Assembly (NCBI GenBank): GCA_040514265.1
Contig: JBEVCD010000017.1
Span: forward strand, 24,106-88,105
Origin: WYZ-LMO2 sp040514265
Lineage (GTDB): Archaea > Halobacteriota > Archaeoglobi > Archaeoglobales > Archaeoglobaceae
Reading direction: 5' to 3'
DNA length: 64,000 bases
The position numbers were made by a program, and so were the translations under genes. The notes beneath the pieces are model-generated. The model had not been told where the DNA came from. It saw nothing but the letters and a program-made list of their open reading frames with translations, and did not search any database. Below, piece by piece: positions 56,115-64,000 of this stretch; positions within the stretch are counted from its first letter, which is position 1, and each line of letters starts with the position of its first letter.

Positions 56115-57200
56115 ATGCTGAGAGACTCATCCTGTGCGGTCTTCGGGGTCATCGACAGGAGTGGAAAGAGCCTCAACGGTAGATTAATCGTGAAAGCGAT
56201 GGAAAACATGCACGTTAGAGGTAACGGTCTGGGCGCGGGTTTTGCCGTCTACGGTCTTTACGACGAATTTAAGGAGTATTACTGCCTCCACGTGATGTTT
56301 CAGGACATTAGAGCCAAATCCGAGGTGGACGAGTTTCTCAACAGCAAGTTCGATATCGTGCACGCCGAAGAGGTACCGGTAAACGAGGACGTCGAAGTTC
56401 TGAACCCGCCCGTGTTCTGGAGGTACTTCGTCGATCCGCAGAAGAAGGGAAACGAAAGGAGCCTGAGCGACGACGACTACGTCGTGAAGTGTGTCATGGA
56501 GATAAACACCTCCATAAACGACGCCTACGTTATCTCTTCCGGAAAGAACATGGGCGTGTTCAAGGGGATAGGCTTCCCGCACGAGATAGCGGAATACTTC
56601 ATGATAGAGGACTACGAGGGCTACATGTGGCTTGCACACAGCCGCTTTCCGACGAACACCCCTGGCTGGTGGGGCGGAGCGCACCCCTTCAACATTCTCG
56701 ACTGGAGTGTGGTTCACAACGGCGAGATTTCGAGCTACGGAACGAACAGGAGATACCTCGAAATGTTTGGCTACTGCTGCACGCTCATGACGGACACAGA
56801 GGTTATGGCGTACATCTTCGACCTGCTGATGAGAAAGATGGGATACCCAATAGAAGTCGTGGCAAAGATCCTGGCACCGCCGATGTGGGACGAGATAGAC
56901 AGGATGGACGAGAAGAGGAGGAAGTTCTACACGACCCTCCGCATGGTTTACGCACCGCTATTAGTAAACGGTCCCTGGACGGTTATAGTCGCTCACCACG
57001 GCGAAATGTTCGGACTTACAGACAGGATTCGCCTCCGCCCGATAACGGCTGGTGAGAAGGGAGATTTACTTTTCCTCTCCTCCGAAGAGGCGGCTATAAG
57101 AGCCGTCTGTCCCGACCTCGAAAGGGTCTGGACTCCGCACGGCGGCGAGCCCGTCGTTGGAAGATTGAGTGCAAAGGCTCTTGAGAGGGTGGTGAGCTGA
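56115..57200 (+). CDS. Glutamate synthase, glutamine amidotransferase subunit
   Basis: First of three archaeal proteins that together equal bacterial GltB. This 361-residue class II glutamine amidotransferase releases ammonia from glutamine. The nucleophile is Cys7 in LRDSSCAVFGVIDR, implying removal of a six-residue propeptide; other motifs are GFAVYGLYDEFKEYYC, LAHSRFPTNTPGWWGGAHPF and VVHNGEISSYGTNRRYLEM. Start ATG 56115 with a Shine-Dalgarno just upstream. The FMN subunit gene starts immediately after the stop with no gap, so the proteins are probably made together in equal amounts. Confidence 0.92.
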   Translation: MLRDSSCAVFGVIDRSGKSLNGRLIVKAMENMHVRGNGLGAGFAVYGLYDEFKEYYCLHVMFQDIRAKSEVDEFLNSKFDIVHAEEVPVNEDVEVLNPPVFWRYFVDPQKKGNERSLSDDDYVVKCVMEINTSINDAYVISSGKNMGVFKGIGFPHEIAEYFMIEDYEGYMWLAHSRFPTNTPGWWGGAHPFNILDWSVVHNGEISSYGTNRRYLEMFGYCCTLMTDTEVMAYIFDLLMRKMGYPIEVVAKILAPPMWDEIDRMDEKRRKFYTTLRMVYAPLLVNGPWTVIVAHHGEMFGLTDRIRLRPITAGEKGDLLFLSSEEAAIRAVCPDLERVWTPHGGEPVVGRLSAKALERVVS

Positions 57201-58709
57201 TTGAAGAGCTTCATGCTCCCCGACTTCTACGTCGAGAGGATAGAGAGTCGCTGCACGAAGTGCGGTAGCTGCGTTCTGCAGTGCCCGTTTGAAGTTCACC
57301 AGTGGAACGAGGACAAGACGGAGATACTGATAGACTACACAAAGTGCGTCGGTTGCCAGAGGTGCGTTGTCTTCTGCCCGACGAAGGCGCTGATAGTGAA
57401 ACCCTACGAGGGTAGCTACAGACCAAACGCTTACTGGACCAAGGAGGTGATATCGGACATAAACAAGCAAGCCGAGCAGGGAGGAGTCATACTCCTCGGC
57501 ACAGGCAGCCACAGACCCACCAAAGTTTACTTCGACCACATCCTCCTGAACGCCTCTCAAGTTACGAACCCGTCCATAGACCCGCTCCGCGAGCCCATGG
57601 AGCTAAGGACGTTCATAGGCAAAAAACCGGACTTCCTCGAAATAGATCCAGAGAATTTAGAGATAAAGACCGAAATCCCACCAAACCTCGTCATAGAGAC
57701 GCCGATAATGTTTGCGGGGATGAGTTACGGAGCCATAAGCTACAACGCCTTCCTATCGCTCGCCATGGCTGCCAAGGAGTTCGGAACACTGTTCTGCACC
57801 GGTGAAGGTGGTCTGCCGAAGGACATGCGGGAAGAGTACGGTAGCGTGGCGATAGTTCAGTGCGCGAGCGGTCGCTTTGGCGTAGACCCTGAGTATTTAA
57901 ACTGCGCCGCGGCGATAGAGATAAAGATAGGTCAGGGTGCCAAGCCCGGAATAGGAGGACATCTGCCGGGTGAAAAAGTCTCCGCAAAGATATCGGAGAC
58001 CAGAATGATTCCGGAAGGGACTGACGCCCTCTCGCCAGCTCCGCACCACGACATATACTCAATCGAAGACCTTGCGATGCTGATATACGCTCTGAAAGAG
58101 GCTACGGACTACCAGAAGCCCGTCTTCGTAAAAATAGCCGCCGTCCACAATGTGGCGGCGATAGCGAGCGGAATAGTAAGGGCTGGAGCGGACGCGATAG
58201 TCATCGACGGGTTCAGAGGCGGAACCGGAGCGACTCCGAAGGTCATGAGGGAGCACGTCGGGATTCCGATAGAGCTCGCCATAGCGGCGGTCGATCAGAG
58301 GCTGAGGGAGGAGGGCATCAGGCACAAGTGCTCCATAATCGCCAGCGGAGGCATAAGGTGCTCGGCTGACGTCGTGAAAGCCATAGCTCTGGGGGCTGAC
58401 GCCGTCTACATAGGAACGGCGGCGCTGATAGCGATGGGCTGCACCATGTGCCAGAAGTGCTACACCGGAAAGTGCGCCTGGGGAATATGCACTCAGGACG
58501 AAAAACTCGCGAGAAGACTTAACCCCAAAGTCGCATCGAAGAGACTCGTGAACCTTCTGAGAGCCTGGAGCCTCGAAATAAAGGAAATGCTGGGAGCGAT
58601 GGGGATAAACGCGATAGAGAGTCTCAGAGGCAACAGGGAACACCTGAGGGGCATAGGGCTCGAAGAGTGGGAGCTAAGGGTGCTCGGAATAAAGGGGGCG
58701 GGAGAATGA
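57201..58709 (+). CDS. Glutamate synthase, FMN/iron-sulfur subunit
   Basis: Catalytic subunit that uses the released ammonia and 2-oxoglutarate to make glutamate. The 502 residues begin with an 8Fe-type ferredoxin domain (CTKCGSCVLQCP, CVGCQRCVVFCP), absent from bacterial GltB. The FMN TIM barrel has PIMFAGMSYGAISYNAFLSL, GGHLPGEKVSAKISETR, ADAIVIDGFRGGTGATPKVM and the cluster CTMCQKCYTGKCAWGICTQ. The N-terminal ferredoxin suggests electrons come from ferredoxin rather than NADPH; no gltD-type gene is adjacent. Start is TTG 57201, right after the preceding stop. Confidence 0.93.
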   Translation: MKSFMLPDFYVERIESRCTKCGSCVLQCPFEVHQWNEDKTEILIDYTKCVGCQRCVVFCPTKALIVKPYEGSYRPNAYWTKEVISDINKQAEQGGVILLGTGSHRPTKVYFDHILLNASQVTNPSIDPLREPMELRTFIGKKPDFLEIDPENLEIKTEIPPNLVIETPIMFAGMSYGAISYNAFLSLAMAAKEFGTLFCTGEGGLPKDMREEYGSVAIVQCASGRFGVDPEYLNCAAAIEIKIGQGAKPGIGGHLPGEKVSAKISETRMIPEGTDALSPAPHHDIYSIEDLAMLIYALKEATDYQKPVFVKIAAVHNVAAIASGIVRAGADAIVIDGFRGGTGATPKVMREHVGIPIELAIAAVDQRLREEGIRHKCSIIASGGIRCSADVVKAIALGADAVYIGTAALIAMGCTMCQKCYTGKCAWGICTQDEKLARRLNPKVASKRLVNLLRAWSLEIKEMLGAMGINAIESLRGNREHLRGIGLEEWELRVLGIKGAGE

Positions 58710-59539
58710 GGCTCCTCGACCCCTACGTGGACATCGTTAGGAAACTCGAAGACGTAATCAGGTTCGCGAGGATCGAGGGGGACGTAGCTGAAATAGATGC
58801 GAGCGACCTCAAGCACAAGGAGCTCAACGACTTGATAAAGTTCTGCGCCGAAAAGGGGGCGAAGAAGATAGTTATCAGAAACGTCTGCGGGCAGAGGTAC
58901 ATAGGTTCGAGACTGTTCTTCAAGGACGGCAGGAGATTGGAGATCGAGATCCACGGCTACCCGGGCAACGACCTCGGAGCATTTCTTGCCGGACACAGAA
59001 TAGTCGTTTACGGCAACGCGCAGGATGGTGTAGGCAACACGATGGACGATGGAGAGATCGTTGTTCACGGCAGAGCTGGGGATGTCGTGGCTATGGCGAT
59101 GAGGGGTGGAAGGATAATGATCAGAGACGACGTCGGCTACAGAACGGCTATCCACATGAAGGAGTACAGAGAAAAGGTTCCGGTGCTGATAGTTGGCGGA
59201 ACCGCTCAGGACTTCCTCGGCGAATACATGGCTGGTGGCAGGGTGATACTCCTGGGTCTCAACCTCGACGACAAGCCCCACAGGGCGAACTACATCGGCA
59301 CGGGTATGCACGGCGGAATAATGTACATCCGCGGCAGGGTAGAGCGCTGGCAGTTTGGCAAGGAAGTTGGAGTCGTGGAAATGGAGGAAGACGACTGGAA
59401 GTTTCTGGAGAAGCAGATCGGAGATTTCTGCAGCGAGTTTGCCGAACTCAAACTCGATCCGGACGATGTTCTGGGGAGCAAATTCGTTAAGCTGAAGCCC
59501 GTGAGCGTCAGACCCTACGGGAAGGTATACTCCTACTAA
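58706..59539 (+). CDS. Glutamate synthase, GXGXG structural subunit
   Basis: Third part of the split glutamate synthase, equal to the C-terminal beta-helix (GXGXG) domain of GltB. The 277 residues contain repeats such as GAFLAGHRIVVYGNAQDGVG, GEIVVHGRAGDVVAMAMRGG and TGMHGGIMYIRGRVE, the glycine-rich turns that build the helix. No catalytic residue. Start ATG 58706 overlaps the stop of the FMN subunit (ATGA). Ends overlapping the convergent THUMP methyltransferase gene by four bases. Confidence 0.92.
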   Translation: MRLLDPYVDIVRKLEDVIRFARIEGDVAEIDASDLKHKELNDLIKFCAEKGAKKIVIRNVCGQRYIGSRLFFKDGRRLEIEIHGYPGNDLGAFLAGHRIVVYGNAQDGVGNTMDDGEIVVHGRAGDVVAMAMRGGRIMIRDDVGYRTAIHMKEYREKVPVLIVGGTAQDFLGEYMAGGRVILLGLNLDDKPHRANYIGTGMHGGIMYIRGRVERWQFGKEVGVVEMEEDDWKFLEKQIGDFCSEFAELKLDPDDVLGSKFVKLKPVSVRPYGKVYSY

Positions 59540-60636
59540 GATTTTTTGCCTGCAACGAAAATTTTCGTGAGCAGTCCGCCGTACTTTACGAAACGCTCGT
59601 GCTCTAAGTTCAGTCCAGCCTTTTCGATCGCACGTCTCATGATACCGAACTCCGACGTTATGACCACCAGTTTTGAGTCGCCGTGCATGCAGCGCTTCGC
59701 AGCCTCGCAGAACTTCTCGTAGAGTCTTTTTATCACGCCCTTCCTCGCTATCCTGAGTCCGTAGGGCGGATTCGTAACTATGCAGTCGTATTCTCCTTCG
59801 AGCTTGGTCGCGTCGCCGAGGTTAAATTCTACAGTGTCCGCAACTCCCGCACTCACAGCGTTAGCCCTGGCACCTTCAAGGTGCTTTCTGAACTTCTCCA
59901 CGCCGGTTATTTCCATGACTCTGTCGTTCTCCTCGCTCAGCTCGACAACCTTTCCGCAAAGTCTGAAGTACGCGAACTCCCGGTTTTTCCCGGGGGAAAC
60001 GTTTCTCCCCTTGAGCGCAGCCTCGATCGGAATCGTGCCGCTGCCGCACATCGGGTCGACCAGCGACTTCTCTTCATTCCAGCCAGCGAGTTCGAGCATG
60101 GCGCAGGCTATGGTTGCGTTGAGGTGAGCCGGGTGGTTGTACACCCTCCACCAGCGCTTGTGCAGACCCTCGCCGGTCGTATCGATGCCGATGAAGAACT
60201 CGTCGTCGACCACGTCGACCCTCACTATTACGTCGGGGTCGTTGAGGTCTACGCGCAGCCTCTCGCCGTAGGCTTCGAGGCAGCTGTCTATTACCGCCTG
60301 CCCGGCGATTCGCGCGACGTCGAGGGAGGTAAAATCGTGAACCCCAGCCCGAACGCTGCGGACCGCGAAGCTCTTACCCCTAATGAATCCGTAGTCGTGT
60401 GACTTCACAACCCTATAAATGTCATCGAGCGTCCGGAACTTTCCCCTGTCGATTAAAACTACGACCCTTTCAACGCATCTGAGCTGAGCGTTAAACCTCG
60501 GAATAAGCTTCTTCGGTGCCGAGAAGAATATCCTGCCCTTGCCCTCCCTCAGCTCCGTAATTCTTCCATCGAGCGTCTCCACTTCCTTCGCCGCTATGTC
60601 CTCTATCCCCGGCGGGAGCGTTGCGTAGAACTCCAC
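59536..60636 (-). CDS. THUMP-domain tRNA guanine-N2-methyltransferase (Trm14-like)
   Basis: Methylates a guanine of tRNA using S-adenosylmethionine; archaeal Trm14 acts at position 6 and TrmG10/Trm11 at position 10. The 366 residues have an N-terminal THUMP-type RNA-binding part (residues about 1-160) and a Rossmann methyltransferase with SLVDPMCGSGTIPIEAALKG and the catalytic TNPPYGLRIAR near residue 280. The order and length suit Trm14 better than the shorter TrmG10 proteins. I start at GTG 60636 (VEFYATLPPGIED); the frame also allows TTG 60660. Divergent from top6A with close promoters. Confidence 0.85.
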   Translation of the reverse strand: MEFYATLPPGIEDIAAKEVETLDGRITELREGKGRIFFSAPKKLIPRFNAQLRCVERVVVLIDRGKFRTLDDIYRVVKSHDYGFIRGKSFAVRSVRAGVHDFTSLDVARIAGQAVIDSCLEAYGERLRVDLNDPDVIVRVDVVDDEFFIGIDTTGEGLHKRWWRVYNHPAHLNATIACAMLELAGWNEEKSLVDPMCGSGTIPIEAALKGRNVSPGKNREFAYFRLCGKVVELSEENDRVMEITGVEKFRKHLEGARANAVSAGVADTVEFNLGDATKLEGEYDCIVTNPPYGLRIARKGVIKRLYEKFCEAAKRCMHGDSKLVVITSEFGIMRRAIEKAGLNLEHERFVKYGGLLTKIFVAGKKS

Positions 60637-60644
60637 AGCAAGAG

Positions 60645-60652
60645 CTTTAACT
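60645..60652 (+). promoter_or_regulatory. TATA box of top6A
   Basis: CTTTAACT centred 25-26 bases before ATG 60674; favours this ATG over the ATG at 60665. The methyltransferase start on the other strand is nine bases away. Confidence 0.5.
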
Positions 60653-60673
60653 TTCCGCAACTTAATGTTAGCG

Positions 60674-61756
60674 ATGAGGGAAATCGAAAGACACTGCCTG
60701 CTCAGGCTGCTTAAGATCGTCGAGGATATCTACGACCAGATGACCAGGGGGGAAGTCCCCAGTCTGGAGATCGCCACGAGGACGAAGCAGAACATAGAGT
60801 TCGACGAAAAGGCAGAGGTCTGGGTCTACGGAGACCGCAGATCTTTGAGGTCGGCTAAGAGTGTCAAGGGAGCTTACATGATCCTTCGCATGCTCTACGT
60901 CATCGGATTTCTGAAGGAGCAGCTCGAAGTGAACAAGTCCTCGACGCTCAGGGAGCTATACTACATATCCGAGGGCTGGGGTGCCGCGAAGTTCGACGAC
61001 CAAGCTGAGAGTGACAGGCTTATAGAGGACCTCGAAATTCTCACGGGGTTCCAGAGGGAACACTTCCACATAAGACCGGAAGAGGACGGAGCTACGGTGG
61101 TGGGTCCGATAAAGATACGCGAGCAGACCAGGAGGGGAGTGAGGGAGATACACTGCCAAGACGATGTGGGCGAGGGAGGATACCAGATTCCGGTGGACGT
61201 GGACAGGATAGAGTTCGTCGACTGCGACGCGAAGTTCGTCATAGCCGTGGAAACGGGAGGTATGAGAGACAGGCTCGTGGAGAACGGGTTCGACGAGAAG
61301 TTCGACGCCATAATAGTCCACCTCAAGGGTCAGCCCGCGAGGAGCACCCGGAGACTTCTGCACAGACTGAACAGAGAGCTGAATCTGCCAGTCGTAGTCT
61401 TCACCGATGGTGACCCGTGGAGTTACCGCATATACGCGAGCGTAGCCTACGGAAGCATAAAGTCCGCCCACCTCAGCGAGTACCTCGCAACCCCGGCGGC
61501 GAAGTTTGTAGGCATCAGACCGAGCGATATAATTAAATACGAGCTTCCAGCCGACAGGCTGAGCGAGGAGGACGTGAAAGCTCTGAGAGCTATACTCAGC
61601 GACCCCCGTTTCGACACGGACTTCTGGAAGAGGGAAATAAACCTCCAGCTCGAAATAAACAGGAAGTCCGAGCAACAGGCTCTCGCGAAGTACGGGCTGG
61701 ACTACGTAACAGACGTTTACCTTCCAGAGCGTCTGAGCGAGCTCGGAGTCATCTAG
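60674..61756 (+). CDS. top6A: DNA topoisomerase VI subunit A
   Basis: Spo11-like catalytic subunit of topoisomerase VI, which cuts both DNA strands to relax and decatenate DNA. The 360 residues have the winged-helix CAP domain with the catalytic Tyr in TLRELYYISEGWG (residues 96-97) and the Toprim domain: FVIAVETGGMRDRL and VVFTDGDPWSYRIYA with the metal-binding acidic residues. Family length is about 365. Start ATG 60674 from the TATA box. The partner top6B gene is usually next to it but is not in this window. Overlaps the convergent RNase Z gene by four bases. Confidence 0.95.
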   Translation: MREIERHCLLRLLKIVEDIYDQMTRGEVPSLEIATRTKQNIEFDEKAEVWVYGDRRSLRSAKSVKGAYMILRMLYVIGFLKEQLEVNKSSTLRELYYISEGWGAAKFDDQAESDRLIEDLEILTGFQREHFHIRPEEDGATVVGPIKIREQTRRGVREIHCQDDVGEGGYQIPVDVDRIEFVDCDAKFVIAVETGGMRDRLVENGFDEKFDAIIVHLKGQPARSTRRLLHRLNRELNLPVVVFTDGDPWSYRIYASVAYGSIKSAHLSEYLATPAAKFVGIRPSDIIKYELPADRLSEEDVKALRAILSDPRFDTDFWKREINLQLEINRKSEQQALAKYGLDYVTDVYLPERLSELGVI

Positions 61757-62670
61757 TCCTCGTACTTCACTTCCAGACTCATGAAGTCCTCCGCGACGAC
61801 GGAGCTCTCGAAAACTTTCTTTGCTTCCTCAAGCAGCGGAGTCGCGTCTTTCGAATACCTCGCGCTTATGTGCGTCAGGACGAGCTTTTTTACGCCCGCC
61901 GCTCTGGCGACTTCCGCAGCCTCTCTCGCTGTGGAATGTCCGCTCTCGATCGCCCAGTCCTTCAGATCCTCCGTGAAGGATGCGTCATGTATGAGCAAGT
62001 CCGCTTCTCTTGCCACCTCCACCGTCCTCTCACACGGTCTCGTGTCGCCCGTGTAGACTATCTTCCTACCCCTCCTCGGCGGACCCAAGACCATGTCGGG
62101 CGTGATAAGTTTCCCCCTCCAGACTACGCTCTCCCCCCTCGCGAGTTTGGAGTAGAGCGGACCTGGCGGTATTCCGAGGACCTTCTCAGCTTTCTCCCTG
62201 TCGAACTTTCCCCTCCTCTCGTTCTCGATTATCGCGTAGCCGACGCTCGGCACGATGTGCTCGGTTGCGAAGGCTACGATGCGGAAACCGTCGAACTTCA
62301 GCTCGAATCCGTCCCTGACGTTCTCCACCCTCACCTCGTAGTTCAGCTGATCGTATCCGAAGATCTCGAATACCCTCCTCAGGACTTCCGCTCGTGGACA
62401 GTAAACGGTAAGCGAGTCCGTCCTTTCGTTGAGAGACATCGTTTCGAGCAATCCGAAGATTCCGGCGAAGTGATCCGTGTGCAGGTGTGTTATGAAGACG
62501 TGGTTGAGATTCGCGAACCCCGTCTTAGCTATCATCATCTGCCTCTGAGTACCCTCGCCGCAGTCGAAGAGGAAGCGGTGGGAGCCGAACTGGACGAATA
62601 CGGCGGAGGGGTTCCTGTTGACGCTGGGCACAGTTCCAGAGGTTCCGAGAAATACTACTCGGAGCTGCAT
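61753..62670 (-). CDS. rnz: Ribonuclease Z (tRNA 3' processing)
   Basis: Endonuclease that removes the 3' trailer of pre-tRNA, needed here because the tRNA gene in this window lacks an encoded CCA. The 305-residue short-form RNase Z starts VVFLGTSGTVPSVNRNPSAV and has the metal motif FITHLHTDHFAGIFGLLETM near residue 62, the bound metal Asp in IVYTGDTRP, the exosite loop with PGPLYSKLARGE and the last His in LVLTHISARYS. ATG 62670 lies within the upstream acyl-CoA synthetase gene (16-base overlap), so it is the second gene of that transcript. Confidence 0.95.
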   Translation of the reverse strand: MQLRVVFLGTSGTVPSVNRNPSAVFVQFGSHRFLFDCGEGTQRQMMIAKTGFANLNHVFITHLHTDHFAGIFGLLETMSLNERTDSLTVYCPRAEVLRRVFEIFGYDQLNYEVRVENVRDGFELKFDGFRIVAFATEHIVPSVGYAIIENERRGKFDREKAEKVLGIPPGPLYSKLARGESVVWRGKLITPDMVLGPPRRGRKIVYTGDTRPCERTVEVAREADLLIHDASFTEDLKDWAIESGHSTAREAAEVARAAGVKKLVLTHISARYSKDATPLLEEAKKVFESSVVAEDFMSLEVKYED

Positions 62671-64000
62671 TCCAGCATGTGCCTGAGAGCTCTTACAGCC
62701 CTCTCCGGCGTGGGATACACGGGGAATCCCTGCTCCTCTATCGACCTTCGCAGCTTCATGAGCTCTTCGACTTCGTACTTGAGCGTAAAGAATACCGGCT
62801 TATCGTACCCCTTGAGCCAGCTGAGGTCAAACTTTCCGTCCATGAAGAGCGGTATGAACACGCCGCAGATAACGGCATCGATGTTCTCGTCCTCCAGGAA
62901 TATCCTCACCACGTCCTTGTAAACCTCTCTACCCCTCTGTTCGAGGAAGGGGTAGAGGTCGAGCGGGTTGTTGACTGAGTGCCACTCGGGAACGAGTTCG
63001 TAGAGCTTCCTCACTGTCCTCTCGGAGTATTTCGCTAACCTCAACCCCTCCTCCTCAACGGCGTCGGCAGCCATTACGCATTCGGCACCGGAGGGTTCTA
63101 TAACTCCTACCCTGTCACCCTTCGGCGGCGGCTGGAGGGACATAGCCTTCACGGCATCGACCAGCTCCTCGAAGTCTCTGACCTTAACGGCTCCAGCCTG
63201 TCTACACGCTGCCGCGAAAACCTCGTCGCTCGTCGAAAGTGACGCCGTATGGCTGAGCGCACTCCTCTTTCCGGCTTCAGTCCTTCCGGCTTTGAGTATC
63301 ACAACCGGCTTTCTGCAGTTCCTGAGTACCTCGTAAAAAGCCCTTCCGTTGGTGAAGCCTTCGAGGTAAACCGCTATGACCTTCGTTTTCTCGTCCTTCG
63401 CCAGGAAGTCGAGGGCTTCGTACTCTGTGACGTCGCAAGTGTTTCCCAGAGCAATAACCCTGCTGACGCCTATGTGCTGGAGGTAGAGCAGCGAGAAGTT
63501 CGCGAATGCTCCGCTCTGCGCTATAACGCCGACGTTTCCCTCCTTAACGCGCAGCAGGAAGGAGAAGAACGAGGTGAACTTGTTGTACGCATCGAGCACG
63601 CCCATGGTATTCGGACCTATGAGTCGCATGCCGCTACTCCTTGCTATCTCGACGACCTCCCTCTCTATCTCCTTTCCGTAGTCCCAACCCTCAGAAAAAC
63701 CGCCGCTGAGTATTACAGCTCCCTTAACACCCTTCTCCGCGCACTCCTTTACCGCCTGCGGCACAAACCTGGACGGAACGGCTATTATCGCTACCTCCAC
63801 GTCGTCCGGCACGTCCTTAATTGACGGATACGCTCTCAAGCCGTATATTTCACTGGCTCTCGGGTTTACGGGGTATATATTTCCCTCATATCCGAGCTGC
63901 AGGAGGTTCGCGACGACCTGATTTCCAGGCTTCCCGAACTCCCTAGAAGCCCCTATCACAGCCACGCTCCTCGGCTTGAAGAAGAAGCTGATGTCGCCGA
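62655..64000 (-). CDS. ADP-forming acyl-CoA synthetase, alpha (CoA-binding/ligase) subunit, 5' end outside window
   Basis: Converts acyl-CoA, ADP and phosphate to acid, CoA and ATP (or the reverse), the archaeal way to gain ATP from acetyl- or other acyl-CoA. Visible from residues FFFKPRSVAVIGASREFG: CoA-binding Rossmann fold, then AVILSGGFSEGW, GPNTMGVLDAYNKFTSFF, GVIAQSGAFANFSLLYL and the phospho-His region in AGKRSALSHTASLSTSDEVF. The frame stays open to the window edge, so the first residues are missing. Only the alpha-type part is present; the ATP-grasp beta subunit is not adjacent downstream. Acyl specificity unknown. Confidence 0.92.
   Translation of the reverse strand, partial: GDISFFFKPRSVAVIGASREFGKPGNQVVANLLQLGYEGNIYPVNPRASEIYGLRAYPSIKDVPDDVEVAIIAVPSRFVPQAVKECAEKGVKGAVILSGGFSEGWDYGKEIEREVVEIARSSGMRLIGPNTMGVLDAYNKFTSFFSFLLRVKEGNVGVIAQSGAFANFSLLYLQHIGVSRVIALGNTCDVTEYEALDFLAKDEKTKVIAVYLEGFTNGRAFYEVLRNCRKPVVILKAGRTEAGKRSALSHTASLSTSDEVFAAACRQAGAVKVRDFEELVDAVKAMSLQPPPKGDRVGVIEPSGAECVMAADAVEEEGLRLAKYSERTVRKLYELVPEWHSVNNPLDLYPFLEQRGREVYKDVVRIFLEDENIDAVICGVFIPLFMDGKFDLSWLKGYDKPVFFTLKYEVEELMKLRRSIEEQGFPVYPTPERAVRALRHMLECSSE

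Noticed and set aside
1..64000. CRISPR arrays, insertion sequences, prophage or integrated plasmid
   Set aside because: No regularly spaced repeats, transposase, integrase or tRNA-associated direct repeat was seen; composition and gene content are uniform.

Overview
The window is a compact, almost gap-free archaeal chromosome segment: no stretch above about 230 bases lacks a gene. MCM helicase, archaeal primase small subunit, KEOPS Cgi121, aIF2-alpha/Nop10/PAC2, archaeal-type MetK, AglB, Top6A, KptA, a GHMP-type shikimate kinase and TATA-box promoters identify the domain. An F420-dependent Mer, AFEST-like esterase, ADP-forming acyl-CoA synthetase, ribose-1,5-bisphosphate isomerase and a cytochrome c / NrfD / HdrDE-type membrane complex point to a thermophilic member of the Archaeoglobales (Archaeoglobus/Ferroglobus/Geoglobus relatives). 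The genus cannot be fixed from the sequence alone. Most start codons lie 23-29 bases from a TATA box, so many transcripts look leaderless; I used this to choose several starts.

Layout. 1-3 kb: 3' part of MCM, a KaiC-like protein with a broken P-loop, Cgi121 and shikimate kinase in one run. 3-7.5 kb: acetyltransferase and M20 hydrolase from crossing promoters, then the translation/ribosome-biogenesis operon aIF2-alpha, Nop10, PAC2 and a membrane acyltransferase-like protein, then PyrK. 7.6-11 kb: UbiA-family protein with a puzzling N-terminus, and a three-gene KaiC / roadblock / FIST-like module. 11-20.4 kb: geranylgeranyl-reductase-type flavoprotein, second M20 hydrolase, MetK, purine salvage (phosphoribosyltransferase, adenine deaminase), primase, a tiny 23-residue gene, a DJ-1/PfpI protein and a GlpA/GlpB-like pair. 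20.4-25.9 kb: PAS/GAF sensor without a kinase ATPase domain, LL-diaminopimelate-type aminotransferase, an unknown gene, DUF531, KptA, and a LysW-like zinc ribbon with an extremely acidic tail.

25.9-30.8 kb is the most distinctive block: a six-gene operon for a membrane redox complex (NrfD-like quinone subunit, Tat-exported ferredoxin, three small multiheme cytochromes c, HdrE-HdrD fusion) that could link menaquinone, periplasmic cytochromes and a cytoplasmic heterodisulfide-like site. 31-46 kb holds a metallo-beta-lactamase protein, PEP synthase, an AzgA-type purine permease, tRNA-Lys, ValS-PheS, an amidase, a NIF3 protein, AglB, BirA and ribose-1,5-bisphosphate isomerase. 46-49 kb holds GltX and a non-discriminating-type AspS, and 49-53 kb a Cys-rich regulator divergent from mer, then NfeD, DUF357 and an esterase. 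53-56 kb is a tetrapyrrole operon (HemL, HemC, SUMT) and 56-59.5 kb a three-gene archaeal glutamate synthase. The end carries a THUMP methyltransferase, Top6A, RNase Z and a 5'-truncated acyl-CoA synthetase.

I saw no insertion sequence, prophage or CRISPR array; the region reads as core chromosome. The candidates most worth following are the cytochrome/NrfD/HdrDE operon with its non-standard heme motifs, the KaiC-roadblock-FIST-like module, and the 23-residue gene with its own promoter.
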